64,000 nt of DNA from Hirundichthys speculiger (GCA_018398805.1 JAGFBZ010000940.1:310001-374000), one strand, 5' to 3'. Counted from the stretch's first letter, positions 35,101 to 47,640 are shown. The notes: generated by a model from the letters alone, not told the origin. Numbers and translations are program-made.

Positions 35101-36746
35101 AAAGGTTAATGAAAATAAAATAAAACATTTACATTTTGGTCCTTTAGTATGTTCAGTTAAATATTGGCCTTTTGCATCCCATTGTTTATTTATTTTTCCA
35201 ATGATGTTTTATACCTAGAAACTATAATGGATTCTTATAATGCACTTGGAGGTAGAGTTTTATTTCTATGAAGTAACAAATGGTCACAAATGGGTTTCAT
35301 TGAAAATCTGTTCTTAGCAGCAATAGTAACCATGTCTCCGTTCATTGCCTCATGCAGGTTCAACTGGTGCCTCGGTGGTGTGATCCTGTCTTTGAAGTAC
35401 TCCTGAGTGGCAGGTACAGCTGATGCCACAAACAAGATGAAAGGTGATGCAGAATGTCAGCAGAGCCATTTTTCAACCTCTAATCATTTAACTGCAGTAT
35501 TGCCCTTGATGCAGCCTTTAAGGGTGAGTTTGAATATGGATGAGAAACATTAACTCAGTAACTACTTGCAGAACTGCTGCTAAAAAAAAAAAAGTTTTAA
35601 TTTTGCACCATGTTGCTAGTGGCTGGGCATCTTTTCCCAGCATGCTCCACAGCTTTGTGTTTTGTTTTTAATTAATAGGAGCTAAAGATAGTAATTCATA
35701 GTTTGTTATTGTTTTTGATGTAATTTCTCAGATAGTTGTTTTTGTTTCTAACAGTTTCAGTTTAAGTGGAGATGGTATTACACTGTAAGTGAGCTTGCAT
35801 GTGCAGTAGGTGAGGCCCTGGGCAAGTATATAACTAAACTGGTTCAAATCAGATACAATGTCTATGTCTTTCTCCCATCTACTCAAAAGTCAAGGTTTAC
35901 TCAAAGAAAACTGAAAATCATCTTTTATTATACGCACAGACAGTTGGTTTCAACTCTGTAGCACCTTTATTCCACCCCACTGTGCTGTAATGGCGTAACA
36001 TTTCGTTCCGTATTACACATTCTGTCACTCAGCTCGGGGCACTACCCAGCATGCCCTGGTGCCAACCTGGAGGAGCCTCCTCCTGCTGAAGCCCAGCCGG
36101 CATCTGCCCCCCACAGCCACCGTAACGTCCGAACTTTTCCTGAATTTGGGTTGTTCGTACTACAGACAAAGTTATAATAGAAAGAATAATGGAATTTAAG
36201 CAGCAATACTAGGGAAACAATGTTTGAATCTGTAAAGCAGGCAGCCTGGTCAGAACTGGAATACACAGCAATGCCCATCATGTTTCCCCTGCTCTTGTGA
36301 ACCCAGATAGTAAATGATGGCTGCAGCCTGAATGCACCACCAGCAAAAACCCAGATCACTGTGTACATGAGATGAGTTTTGTGCAGGTACAGATTGTGCA
36401 TTTAGTACGGCGAGACAAAATGTGGTTCCATGCAGTTTCATGGAAAATGAGGCTGCTTTGATCTCTGGTACTCTCAGCTGCGCTATGCTGCGCTGCGATG
36501 AAAGAGACTTTACAATTAGATCAATTCAGCAAAGACATTGGGATGCAGAAGAGCAAATAAAACCCCTGATCCATTTATAATCCTCCTGCATACGATGGCA
36601 ACACATTTATGAGGTTATTCGTAATTGCCTCAAGTGTCTTATTTTTTTGTAACATCTTACAATTTTCTGTTGTAATTACGACTGACTAACACCTGTTTAT
36701 GCAAAATGAAAAAAACAAGTAAATCACCATCAGCCAGTTATTTATG
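35101..36746. other. Stretch without recognisable genes
   Basis: A minus-strand frame at 36042-36401 has a GC-richer 3' part (about 36030-36140) but no recognised domain. Nothing else is supportable. Confidence 0.35.
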
Positions 36747-36748
36747 TA

Positions 36749-37181
36749 CATTAATCCCCCACACTTCGTGGTTAATGGGGGCGCGAATGGTGAAAACCGC
36801 GATGTGGACGTACATGTACATGTATATGTACATACAGTATACATGTAAGGAAGGTACACTCACTTTGATGATCTCTCCTCTGTGCGTAGCTGACGAGAGA
36901 CAGAGATGGGAGATGCGGGGACGCGTTTCAGCCAATCAGCGTACAGACAACCGATGGCACAATAAAGTCTGTCATAGCAGCCAATCACAGGTCTTGATAT
37001 TCGTTCATGGGCCCTCCCCTGTCAGCTCTTGTTGCTTCCAGAGACTCGTTCTTGATGTGATGGGTTTCGCTCCAGCCTCGCGTGCTTCGTTTGATTTTTT
37101 TTTTTTTTCGGATACTTTTTTCCATTAATATTTTTGAAACTTCCGCGATGTACTGAGACAGCGAAGTGTGGGGGATTTATG
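36749..37181. mobile_element. Tigger/pogo-like miniature element
   Basis: The left end CATTAATCCCCCACACTTCG and the inverted right end CATAAATCCCCCACACTTCG differ at one base. Both are flanked by TA (36747-36748, 37182-37183), the Tc1/mariner target duplication. The 433-bp interior has CpG-rich promoter-like text, ACATGTACATGTATATGTAC repeats and a T run. It has no transposase, so it depends on enzyme from elsewhere. Related single-end sequence is at 21473. Confidence 0.82.
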
Positions 37182-37183
37182 TA

Positions 37184-37576
37184 TATCAAAAACACTAATT
37201 AATAGTTAGGACTCTTTAGCTCTGTTTGTATGACATTTAAACAGTAATAAGGATGAGGCCGAGAACACAGTAGGTTCTAAGAAACCATGAACACAAACCC
37301 ATCTTTTAATCACTTTCTTAGACAGTTTAAAACTTGGAACAAAAGCTGTCTGAGACAAGTCATTTTTTTAATATGTAAAGGTGCACAGTGAGTCCGGCAT
37401 TAAAATTTAACTAGGACGGCTCTCTAAATATTTAACTCACCCATTCATTATTGAAATGTTGGCAGACACTTGGGATAGAATTACTTTTGAGATAACAGTT
37501 GATGGGAAACAATGCTGAAGCCAAAGGTCTTGTTCTCTATGGCAACAGTGCTCACAAAGAATATTATAAAAAAGTC
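37184..37576. other. Stretch without recognisable genes
   Basis: No feature recognised. Confidence 0.35.
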
Positions 37577-37720
37577 CATCCATCCATCCATTCTTTATGC
37601 CCGCTTATTCCTATTACGGGTCATGGGGCTCTACTGGAGCCTATCCCAGCCCCCCAGCAGGGGAAAGGCACGGGTACGCCCCAGAAAGGTGGCCAGTCCA
37701 TCGCAGGGCTCCAGTAAAGT
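37577..37720 (-). mobile_element. RTE-type LINE 3' end fragment
   Basis: CATCCATCCATCCATTCTTT is followed by GGAGCCTATCCCAGCCCCCC and GGCCAGTCCATCGCAGGGCT. It is the best preserved copy in the window of the tail also seen at 1877 (same orientation) and 35020 (opposite). Confidence 0.72.
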
Positions 37721-38419
37721 CGATCAATCAGCAGTACTACACCATCTGCTGTATGTGGTACTGCTGTCAGAGAGAGTGGCCTCACTAAGCGTCTGTACGT
37801 AGATACACAGTTGTGAAACACAGAAAGATGAATGACAGCACAATCAACCAAAACCACACAGTGTCTGCCTTAGTCTCTCAATAATTAACAGCTATTTAAA
37901 TCTGATTGTTAAGCTCTTCTCTGAAGAGGTCTTCTGCACTAATTGTCGGTTCTTTGCTTGGAAATGTGTAATTAGAAATATTACTGCTGGTCGACTTTTT
38001 TTTTTTTTTGTCTGCATTTACATTCAGGTTAGTGCCATTGTCTAGCAAAACTATCTAGTATGTACATGCAATTTAATCTTATAGCAGACTTTTTTTTTTG
38101 GTGGGTGTGAAGGGTGAATGAGTCCTTCACCAGTCTTCTCTGGCAGTCATTTCTAACATCTTTATTAATATCTTAAATCCTGATTTTGTCAGAGAGGACC
38201 AAAAACACCAGCAGTGAAACATTTAAAGACAGGACAGTTAAAGAGACAGGACAGTGAGGGTGTGGTGTGTGCTGGGTTGTGAAGTGTGAGGGGTGTTGTG
38301 TAGTGGATTGTGTTGTGACAGCAAACAAACTCAGAGGATAATATGTAAGAAGCAGAAACTACTAACAAGAAAACTGGATGAACACCTTCTACCAAGCTAT
38401 AGACCGGTATATGGAGGAT
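37721..38419. other. Stretch without recognisable genes
   Basis: Two T runs (near 37998-38009 and 38091-38099) and G/T-rich text near 38240-38300. Part of the last may belong to the LINE that ends at 38840. Confidence 0.35.
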
Positions 38420-38840
38420 TGATGTAAACATTATTGATTGATTGTATTGACAGTAGAGGGGGGGTGTTGGGGGAGGGGTGTAAAGAATAAATGTTATGTA
38501 CAGAGCTATGTCACTCTGGAACAAAGTACCATTATATTTGACCAGCATCACCAGTAGGGTCAGTTTTAAGAAGAAATTAAGAGCAGCAGTTATTCAGAAG
38601 GAAATCAGTTTAGGATGATATTTGGCATATGAAGGTTGGTTGTATTTGTATTGTACTATATTGAAGGTCTGTATTTGTATTTTACTATATTGAAGTATTT
38701 TCTTAATGTTTCTTAATGTTTCTATAATGTTTGATGTTTGTATTGTATTTTGTGTATTTTGTGTGGACCCCAGGAAGAATAGTTGCTGCTGCGGTAACAG
38801 CTAATGGGGATCCTAAATAAATAAATTAAAAAAAATAAAT
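38420..38840 (+). mobile_element. LINE 3' end (C-terminus and untranslated tail)
   Basis: The translation YRAMSLWNKVPLYLTSI followed by RVSFKKKLRAAVIQKEISL (about 38497-38615) is the C-terminal end typical of jockey/CR1-group fish LINEs (WN.LP..L...SFKK.LK). The untranslated tail has TGTGGACCCCAGGAAGAATA, then ACAGCTAATGGGGATCCTAA and AAATAAATAAATT at its end. Everything upstream of the C-terminus is missing or unrecognisable. Confidence 0.75.
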
Positions 38841-40334
38841 GTGTCGAAAAATGATCCCATTAATAAATGAAAGCTTCAAATCAAGAACTTTTATCTGCAG
38901 CATTTAAGTTAAACAAAGGCCTCACTTAATGGTGGATTTGGCATGAAAAACTGGATATATACAGGTAGTAAATCAATCTCATCTATCTGCTGCACAGCAG
39001 TTTTCACTCAGGGTTGATGGGTGTTGTGGATTGTAACATCAAGAAGAGAATGAGAATCAGGATTTTTTTTTTGTTTGCTGCTTGCGTAATAATATCTGTG
39101 AAATGGTGGTTTCATGTCAGTGAAAACTAATAAAAAATATTTAAAATTAGTCATTATTTTTGTTGTTTCCAAGATCAATTTAAATAATATGACAGATAAA
39201 TATTTTTTTAAATATATTTTTACATTTTTTATTTTATCCTGTTTTTATGTCATTTTTTTCTTCTGAAATCTTCAAAATTATGCAAACTTTACAAATTTTC
39301 CCTCATCATATCTAACCTTCAAAACCTTTAAAAGGGACACATGTCATTTTCAAGCAGGAGCCCGAGAAGGAGCTGGACTTTAAGAGGTTAATATGCCTAA
39401 TTAATGGAAGCTGCTAAAGTGTCCTCTTCCCCATCATTTCACAAATTAATGATGACAACTGAAATTGCATTTTTTTTTCCCCCTCAAGTGTTTTTTTTTT
39501 TCTTGACAGACCAAATAAGTTTAATAAGTGTTCAAGAGGTCCTTTAACACTTTATATTTCCAGTTTTATACATGTCCACTTGTGTGGACAGCATGGATTT
39601 ACATCCTTTAATTGGCAATGCAGTGCATTGAAATGGATGAGGTGACTCACTATGTCCATTGAAGTGACTAATGTGGAATTAAAGTCAGCATGCATACTAG
39701 AAAACAGCTCAGCTGCAGTTTAGAGTGCTTCTTCATATTTCCCACAGACCATAGAAACACAGCCAGTTTGTAGACATGGGGCAGGACTGCGAGGAAGCAT
39801 GTCCCCAAATCTGATTTCCACACTTCCCTGTGCCACTGCAGATTGGATTAGTTCTGCATCACTGTGCCAAGCAAGTCCAAAATGGGTGAGAAGCTGATTA
39901 TAGCCGTTCAAAGCTTCTCTTGTTCTGTCAAACTTTCATATGAAAAAGTGGGGGTAGAAGTCTCTCGAAAACAAGGATGGAGCCATTTCTGCGATCATTT
40001 ATGGATCAAGAAGTTTATGTTCCACTCAGGATGTTGTATTAACATGTACATCTAATTATATTTGCCAGGATTTTCTTCATAACAGGGAAAAAACAAGCGC
40101 ATTGTGATGAATGTTAGTCACACAGCTCATACATGGTTAACACTGAGAGGTCAAACTGGAGAACAAACAGATGATGTACACAAAACATGCACGAGAATAA
40201 GTCAATCATGTGGCACTAACAGCAACAATACAGAGCTAGGGAGAATTTAAAAGGTAGCCTGAAATCAGCTGTTGGGTTTATTCTACACACAGCAAGTGCT
40301 ATTACAAAAAAAAAACCTATACATTGAGTACAAT
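38841..40334. other. Stretch without recognisable genes
   Basis: AT-rich, with several T runs near 39061-39540. No coding or repeat-family signal recognised. Confidence 0.4.
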
Positions 40335-42163
40335 CAAATCAAATCCTTTATTGTCACTGTTCACATTGTTACCAACATTAACTGTGAAAATCAGTTTAGC
40401 AGCTCCACATGGCAGCAGGAGAGAAAAACAAGAAAAAACACAAAAGCACGATATCACAATAAACAATATGAAAACAATATAAAATATAAAATATAATATA
40501 AAATATTTACAAGGTATAAAAAAAGGAGATGGCTATGATAAATAAAATGGGTATGTTAAATACGGGTATCAGTGTTATTATTTACAGCAGGTATAAATAA
40601 AATGGGTATGAAAAATACAGGTATCTTTTATTATTTACAGCAGGTAGGTGTCTTTGGGGGGGAAGGGATATTGCACTTGGTCGTCAGTTGTGACCATTGT
40701 CAGTCTTAGAGTGGGGGGTGGGGGGTGAGGGTGATGGCTTTGACGGCCTGGGGGAAGAAGCTGTTAATGAGTCTTGTAGTTCTGGCTTTGAGAGAGAGCG
40801 GAATCTCTTTCCAGAGGGAAGGGGGCAGAAGAATATGGCATAACCGGGGTGTGAGGGATCTGTGCTGATGTTTCTGGCCTTCTTTTTCAGTCGGCCAGTG
40901 TAAATGTCTCTGAGGGGGGGAAGTGTGGTTCCAATGATTGTCTCCGCCGTCCTCACCACCCGCTGCAGGTCCTTCCTGTCCTTGGCAGTGCAGCTGGTGA
41001 ACCACACTGTACAGCAGTAGGTCAGGATGGACTCGATGGATGCCCTGTAGAAATTAACCAGCAGGGGCGGGGGAGGTGAGCCTGCTTCAGCTTCCTGAGG
41101 AAGTAAAGACGCTGATGGGCTTTCCTCACCTGGTACGTTGTGTGGACAGCCCAGGTGAGGTCAGCCGATAGATGTACTCCAAGGAACTTGAAGCTCTCCA
41201 CCCTCTCAACCTCCTCTCCTTTAATGGAAAGGGTGGGGAGCACCATCTTTTTGGATTTCCTGAAATCCAAAATGATTTCCTTGGTTTTGTCTGTGTTGAG
41301 GACCAGGTTGTTGTCGGAGCACCAGTCAGTCAAGTGTTCGACCTCCTCCCTGTAGGCTGACTCATTGTTATTCCTAATCAGTCCTACAATGGTGGTGTCG
41401 TCCGCAAACTTGACGATGGTGTTTGTGGGGTGGATGGGGGAGCAGTCGTGGGTGAAGAGTGAGAAGAGGAGAGGGCTGAGGACACACCCCTGTGGTGTTC
41501 CGGTATTCAGGATGAGTGTGGAAGAGGTGCGATCTCCCATCCTGACGCGCTGGGGTCTGTTCCTGAGGAAGTCCAATAACCATGCACACAGTGAACTGCC
41601 GATGCCCAAGTTGCTCAGTTTCATGACCAGTTTCTGGGGGATAACTGTATTAAATGCTGAGCTGAAGTCCACAAACAGCATCCTCACGTAGGTGTTGCTC
41701 TGGTCCAGGTGAGTGAGGGCTGTGTGGGCAGCCGTTATGACAGCATCCTCTGTCGACCTGTTCGCTCTGTACGCAAACTGATGTTGGTCGAGGTCAGCAG
41801 GGATGGCAGACCTGATGAAGGGGAGGATAAGTCTCTCAAAACATTTAGTGATGATGGGGGTGAGAGCAACTGGGCGGTAGTCATTCAGGCAGTTCACTGT
41901 GTTCCTCTTTGGTATAGGAACAATGGTGGCTGATTTGAGGCAGGCAGGAACCACAGACTGCAGGAGCGAGAGGTTAAAGATGGTGGTGAATACCTCTGCG
42001 AGCTGGTCCGCGCAGGCCTTGAGTACACGCCCGGGGACACCATCTGGGCCGGGTGCTTTCCTCACGTTGACTCTGCGCAGGGTGGCCCTGACCTGATGTG
42101 GCTGCAGCTGAAGCAGGTCGTTGTTGGATGAATCTAGCAGGTCGTTGTTGGATGAATCTAGCT
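40335..42163 (-). mobile_element. L2/CR1-type LINE, 5'-truncated, well preserved
   Basis: One frame from about 42160 to 41022 covers most of the reverse transcriptase. It contains [44 protein letters not shown], motif [12 protein letters not shown] (about 41648-41677), motif [17 protein letters not shown] (about 41460-41505) and motif [10 protein letters not shown] (about 41388-41412). These are followed by [14 protein letters not shown] and [16 protein letters not shown] one-base shift in a G-rich run at 41063-41072 moves the rest ([37 protein letters not shown]) into other frames, with a second shift near 40795. The 3' tail ends in AATGACAATAAAGGA-type sequence and a TTTGA repeat at 40335. 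The endonuclease is absent. RT motifs look intact, so the copy is fairly young. Confidence 0.92.
42116..42163. repeat. 24-bp tandem duplication at LINE 5' end
   Basis: The unit GCAGGTCGTTGTTGGATGAA plus TCTA occurs twice in a row. It keeps the minus-strand LINE frame and encodes DSSNNDLL twice. It sits exactly at the truncated 5' end of the LINE. Confidence 0.85.
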
Positions 42164-43380
42164 AATGAGAGAAAAATCCTTTGCATGATGAGGAAAGGAC
42201 CTTCTTTTCAGCAAAGCTTACTAGTACTGTTTTCAGATATAAATCCAATTTATTTGCTAGTTTAGAAAACAGTGACTATTCATACAGACCTTTAAATTCA
42301 TTAAAATATCAATAGACACCATTCACACTTACATGGACTAAACAAGATGCTTTAAAGTATGAATGACTGTGAGTGAGAAAATCTTTAAGACAGATATATT
42401 CCTTGATTTCACATGAATGTCACCATCAGTGTCACATCGCATCACAATACAAGGAACCATCTGCTTTGTTTAAGATTTGTTTAAGACTGATTTTTCCCAC
42501 ATTATGAGCTGTGTTCATTTTAAGTTCAGGGGACATTCAGATACATGTAGAGCACCTTAGCACGATGTTAGAGACTCCCAGCATCTGTTTGAAAGGGTAC
42601 AAGAGTTCTTCTGAGAACAGGTGAAAATGTTCTTCAACAATACTAATGAAAGGAAGCTAGAGCGAATCAGCACCAGATCCATACATGTAGGTAAGGGCCA
42701 AGAAACAAAAAGGATAGAGCTTAAAATAAATAAGTTGGAAATTATAGACAGTACAGGAAGAAGCACAATCATGGTGATGGTAAAAGGAAAAGTTAATGCT
42801 CCAAAAGCAAAGCAACAGCTCACCTGTAAAACCCAACAGTGCTACTGTTTTAGTTCATCTGCAGTGGAAGTGATGCAGTGGCATTTATGAATGAATGCAA
42901 ATAAATAAAAGAGCGTTTGGGAACTTGTCAAAAAAAAAAAAAAACATTGGATCCTGTTTCATCAACACAAGTCAACACCGTAACCACAAAAGCTTTTCAG
43001 AAGAGAGAGGTGAACTTTAGTTCACCTGCTGAAGAGCATGGCAATAGGCTAAAAAAAAACAATCAGAAAAAAGGTCAAACGGAAAGAAAATTTGCTTTCA
43101 TTCACATGCACTATTGGTAGATGATCCTGAAGTGCTGGTTTTATTAAAAAGAGCGGTAGATGTAATACAAAATGTGGATAAATTAAAAATGACCAAAAAT
43201 AGTGGTAGCAATATAGAAATTGAGGCTGATGAGATTTTTTTTTTAAATTCTTTTTTTATTTTGAAGTATATGGTCTTGGAAATGTGTGTGTAGGTTCAGG
43301 AGATGGCTCAGGTAATAAACTATTAAACTACAGCTGAAATCCAATATGGAGGAAGAAGTGTGGAGGAGGAACCATCCCAG
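42164..43380. other. Stretch without recognisable genes
   Basis: A Lys-rich open frame at 42621-42890 (plus) looks slightly protein-like but has no recognised domain. A-rich text at 42931-42945. Confidence 0.35.
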
Positions 43381-43389
43381 GTGAAGGAG

Positions 43390-43980
43390 CCCAGGCCCAA
43401 GCCCAGGCCCGAGCCCAGGCAGGTCTTGAGCACAAAACCAATAGAGGCCAGTATCTGCCCCACCAGGTAAGACCCTAGTGCAGACGCTGAGACAACCCAG
43501 CACAGAATAATGGGATGTACGATCCAGGCAGGTAAGGAAAACATGGAACACCACAACCAAACTGGTGGAACAGTGTACAGAAACAGTGCATGCAGAAATC
43601 CCAAAGACACGATGGGAGGTACCTCCAAGAGTCCACAGCGATAAACCGGTAATAGCTAACCAACCAGACACTGTGGCAGTAAAAACTACAGACACAGACA
43701 ACCCCCCCCCCCCCCCCCCCCCCCCCCCCAGCTGACAACAACATCAAGAAGAAGGTACATGAGAAGCTGGAAAAACACCAACGATTTAAAAGAAGAAACA
43801 GAAAAGATGTGGCGGGTGAAGGCAACAGTGGTGCCAGTGGTAAACGGAGCACCTAGAGGATTGTGGGAGTGGCTTCCGACAGAGAAACATCAGAAATCTC
43901 TGTCTCGAAAAGCACAGTTGGAGGAACCAGCTCCCGGGCCTCTGGAAGAACAGAGATTGGGCCAGGGTGGAGTTATATAT
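43390..43980 (+). mobile_element. Restriction-like-endonuclease LINE 3' relic
   Basis: In shifting frames the plus strand gives EIPKTRWEVPPRVHSDKPVI (about 43593-43650), ANQPDTVAV (about 43653-43682), IKKKVHEKLEKHQRF (about 43744-43790), ETEKMWRVKATVVPVVNGA (about 43796-43850) and DRETSEISVSKSTVGG (about 43880-43925). This is the C-terminal end of LINEs of the R2/R4/NeSL group. There an ANQPDIVVVD...VVIDVA stretch forms a restriction-like endonuclease, followed by EKYQ.L..EL.R.WKVKATVVPVV. Here the endonuclease core (VVIDVA) is replaced by 28 C (43702-43729). A CCCAGGCCC-rich minisatellite is near 43390-43425. Confidence 0.72.
43702..43729. repeat. (C)28 homopolymer inside LINE relic
   Basis: Twenty-eight C at the position where the endonuclease core of the LINE should be. 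Confidence 0.9.
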
Positions 43981-43984
43981 GCGC

Positions 43985-44981
43985 CTGTGTGTGTTTGTGT
44001 GTAACCAACATAATATTTACTGAGAGGAGATGGCCAGCTGTAATCTTTTCTGTTGTGTTTTTTGACTTAAAGAAAGATATATAGAAGAATTTAACAGGAA
44101 CTATTTCAATGATATGAGCCTGTCTGATTGGCTAAAGGACGTACAGCCATGAGACTGACCTGTTGGCAAGCCTCGAGGTTTACGATTGATCAGAAAATAC
44201 TCTCATTGTGATTGTTGGTCTGTGCTTTTCTAAAATAATTACAGGCTTTTGGAGTTGTGCCGGGTCCTAAACTATTCTAGAGGAACCAGAGATGAAAACC
44301 AGATGCATAAAAATGTGCAAAATTTGGCAATTAAGATGTAGGATCAGTGTTTCTTTCTAAGACTGTTAATGATGTGAACTTTGGCCTCTCTCTCCTCAGA
44401 GCAGGAAAACAGCAATCATTAGGACATCAGCTGGTGTTTTTCTGCTGACGATGTGAAAGAAGTCATCCGCTGGGAACGTTTAGGGAATACAAACCCCCAG
44501 TAACCTTGAGCTCACTCACATCACATGATAATGCACATTTTCTTTTAGCATTAATATATGACCCTGGATAAAATTCACTGCTTGGTGCAGCTTAGGATCA
44601 AGCTGAATGAAAAAAAAAAAATCATTTAATGTTATTTCGATACACAATTATTTTTAAATGATGGGCAACTACGTATCATGGAAGTCTAACTAATCATACA
44701 TTTGCCAGAACAGTAAATACAGAGAATGGATTAATAATTCTAATTTTTTAGACAGATTTTTATGTAGTTTGCCTCTTTTAAATATTAGCTTAACCAGTGC
44801 ATCAGTGACCATTCACCTGTTCTGTGTTTTCTGAAAAAGAAGATGATAAATATTCACTAAAATACACAGATTTAAACTTATTTGCTAAACTATCACCATG
44901 TCCTTGTGTGCCATGTACCGACAAATATCTTGTGGATATTTGTAGAAGTGTGTGAGTGACTTTGTGTATGCCGTCAGTGAG

Positions 44982-44983
<2 letters not shown>
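43985..44983. other. Stretch without recognisable genes
   Basis: Starts with a short GT run (about 43983-44001), otherwise featureless. Confidence 0.35.

Positions 44984-45025
<42 letters not shown>
44984..45025. repeat. (G)42 homopolymer
   Basis: Forty-two consecutive G after GCC. This is the longest homopolymer in the window and a candidate quadruplex former. It gives a false polyproline frame on the minus strand. Confidence 0.9.
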
Positions 45026-46850
45026 CTCCAAATTGACTGAAACAGTGATTTTTAAACAGCCTGAGAACTGAGCGTGCAAGAGTGAACAGCTCTGAATAGT
45101 AATAAAAAAGTAGGAGGGGGTGAAGGAGAAAAAAAAAAAACCAGCCGTGCTCAGACCCTGTTCTAAAAATAGCTCTGCTGGTGTGACATCATAGCGCTAC
45201 GCAAATACTGTCCACCTTTTTTCTGTTGGTGCAGCAGAAAGGTCGGCGTACAGTCTTCTGATGTGATCTGTAGCTGTCATCCACATGCACGGCGCAACAC
45301 ACACGCACATACAAGTAAATAGTGCTCGCCAGTCATCAAGCAGAACGTCTCCACTTTCAGCTTGATGTCCAGCATCCCAAATATTTTTATCTCTCTATCC
45401 ATCTTTCTTTTTATTTCCAAGACCACTTCACAACATGAACCCTAAATTTCTCAGTATGAAACATGAACAAAAGTACTCAGGAGTGATGGTGGCGTGTGTG
45501 AGTCACGGCCGAGCTGGGCTCCTCAGCATCTGGTCTGAGGAAGCAGGAGAGCAGCAAACTAACCGTACATAATTAAACATCCCACTGCCTCCAACACATA
45601 CAAACACACACACACATGCACATCCCTGACCTGGCGTGCTGTTCATTCAAGCTTAGTCACAGCAGGAATGATGACTGATGTGATTTCGCATGTTAAACTA
45701 ACAGGACAAATTACTTCATACCTTCCACCTACTTAACACACCGTATATTCATAAACACAAACCCCTTTTAATCTCATCCTTTGCAGTCAATATCTATTGA
45801 TTGCAAAGTTATTATCACATCTGTTTTTATTGTCTTCTGTTTATGACAATACACAGACAAAGCATATGAAGCTCATATATGAAACACGTCTTTATTACGA
45901 AGCGTCTTGGTCAAGAAGGAATGATCTCCCAGTGTATAACTATGTGCTGTAACTCTACCGACGAGAGTAAAAGGGATTGGTCTGCTGGTCTCTATGGAAA
46001 CATTTGACTGCACTGAGAGAAGATCTAAAGAGAGAGAAGGGTGAGGCATCAGGACTCTAGTCCAGAGAAGATGAGTTCTCTCCAGTTAGGAAGGTTAGCT
46101 CCTTAATCACACTCACTTCTGCTTTTAATGTGCTATTCAGCCAAACACAGGTAGAGACTGCATTAGCATATCCAACTATGAACATATAATGAACATCTGA
46201 ACCATCGAGGATGACATTTTTTAATGCCTTAAATAGTACTGAATGGCTGGAAAATCTGATCGAGGTATCCATGGTAACCTCACAATGAACTCATCAGGTG
46301 AAATATTTCTGTTTGTCCATTGCTTTGGTTTAAAACCAAGTAAGATAAAGGATTGACACTCCAATCAGCCTCAAGCACACTTTGTGAATTAAAGTAAATA
46401 TATTGCTAAAAAGCATATTAGCTAAGTGCCATATCAGAACATATGGAAAAAAAAACAAACAAATCAGCTGTGGTGCTGATACAGGCTGTACATCCTTCAG
46501 GTGTCTTCAGACTGTTAGATTATGTCTGTATACGTGTTCTGCATGTCACTCAGGTGTAGTGACATAGTGTCAGGCAGGAATGATCATTAAAACATTGGTT
46601 CAATAATTTCAAAAAATATTATTATACACTTAAAATTCTAATAAACTTAGCGTATTTTCCTTGTTTTTAGAGACAACAAGAAGAAAAAAAAAAAAAAAAA
46701 AAATCAAGAGACAGCAACTTTAAATGTCTATCTGAAGAGATAAAACCCTCCAAACAGGTAGGAAAAGGATTCAGTTCAGCAGTCTGTCACATCCTGTTCA
46801 TCTTTGTACCGTAAATGTCTTGGCAATACACCCACATATAGGCACACTGC
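45026..46850. other. Stretch without recognisable genes
   Basis: A-runs, a short (CA)n near 45605-45617 and a 23-nt A run at about 46684-46703. A minus-strand frame at 46057-46272 has no recognised domain. Confidence 0.4.
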
Positions 46851-47640
46851 TACCCACTAGCCGCTACCCACTAGCCGCTATCCTGCAATTGCGGGTTTAG
46901 GAACCTCTGCAAACCACTTGATGCAATCTTCCACTCCCATTATGCCGAATCTCTTACTCACATTGTAGGTGTGGCTGTGGGCGTGTCTTCTGCCCTTTCC
47001 ACAAACTCTGTATCTTGCAATCGCGGGAGCCTGCATGTCGGCGCATACAAGAGCGCGTCCAAATGACATCAATGTGCGTCCACCTGGTCAAATGTGGTCG
47101 TGCACAAACGGCTCTACCTCTGGAATTAACTCTTGCATAAAAGCGTGATTTGGCCTCAGTTGAACCCCTGAGAAAATGGCAGAGATCGTCTTAAACGGCT
47201 CGCTCGCCAGTTAAACCATAGACGACCAGAGCGTGTTTACTGGGAGGACACCAACTATCTGGGACTTTCAGGTAGCTGATAGGAATTGTCTGTGTAAGAA
47301 TATTTTTTATGTATATAACAGTGCAGAGGAGGAGGAGGAAGGAAGAGGAGGAAGCTCTACAGCAGAGTCCCAGACGAGCTGCTCTGATCTGGATGAAAAG
47401 ACGCTCGATAGCGGTTTGTTTGTAGCGCAACCTGCTCTTAAAGACAATGGCTACTGACGCACTGATTGGTTTAACAGGTGAACGCCCTAACCACTCCCAT
47501 GCATAATGTAGCGGGTAGCGCAGGTGGGATTGCAGGTTTAGCTAAAGTGGAAGATTGCGTTCTTTGCGGGGGAATGCCCCTCCCGCAAACGCTATCCTTT
47601 AATAGCGGCTTTAGGAGATCTGGTGGAAGATCGGGCCCAT
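46851..47640. mobile_element. Putative non-autonomous DNA transposon, family uncertain
   Basis: The two sides of this block carry similar palindromic words: CGCTATCCTGCAATTGCGGG with TTTAGGA on the left and CGCTATCCTTTAATAGCGGC with TTTAGGA on the right. There is also an inverted pair, GATGCAATCTTCCAC (about 46920) and GTGGAAGATTGCGTTC (about 47549). The right end GGAAGATCGGGCCCAT resembles an end at 58118-58159. Left limit and target duplication are not resolved. Inside, a GAG-rich stretch (about 47325-47360) encodes Glu-rich text without a domain. A Harbinger-like origin is a guess. Confidence 0.42.

Noticed and set aside
42621..42890. Lys-rich plus-strand frame
   Set aside because: Somewhat protein-like but no recognisable domain or splice context, so left as unannotated sequence.
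43243..43852. Hydrophobic minus-strand frames of 101-152 codons
   Set aside because: They run antisense through the LINE relic, and the Gly or Pro runs come from the C homopolymer.
46057..46272. 71-codon minus-strand frame
   Set aside because: No recognisable family. The peptide resembles nothing I can name and no flanking elements were found.
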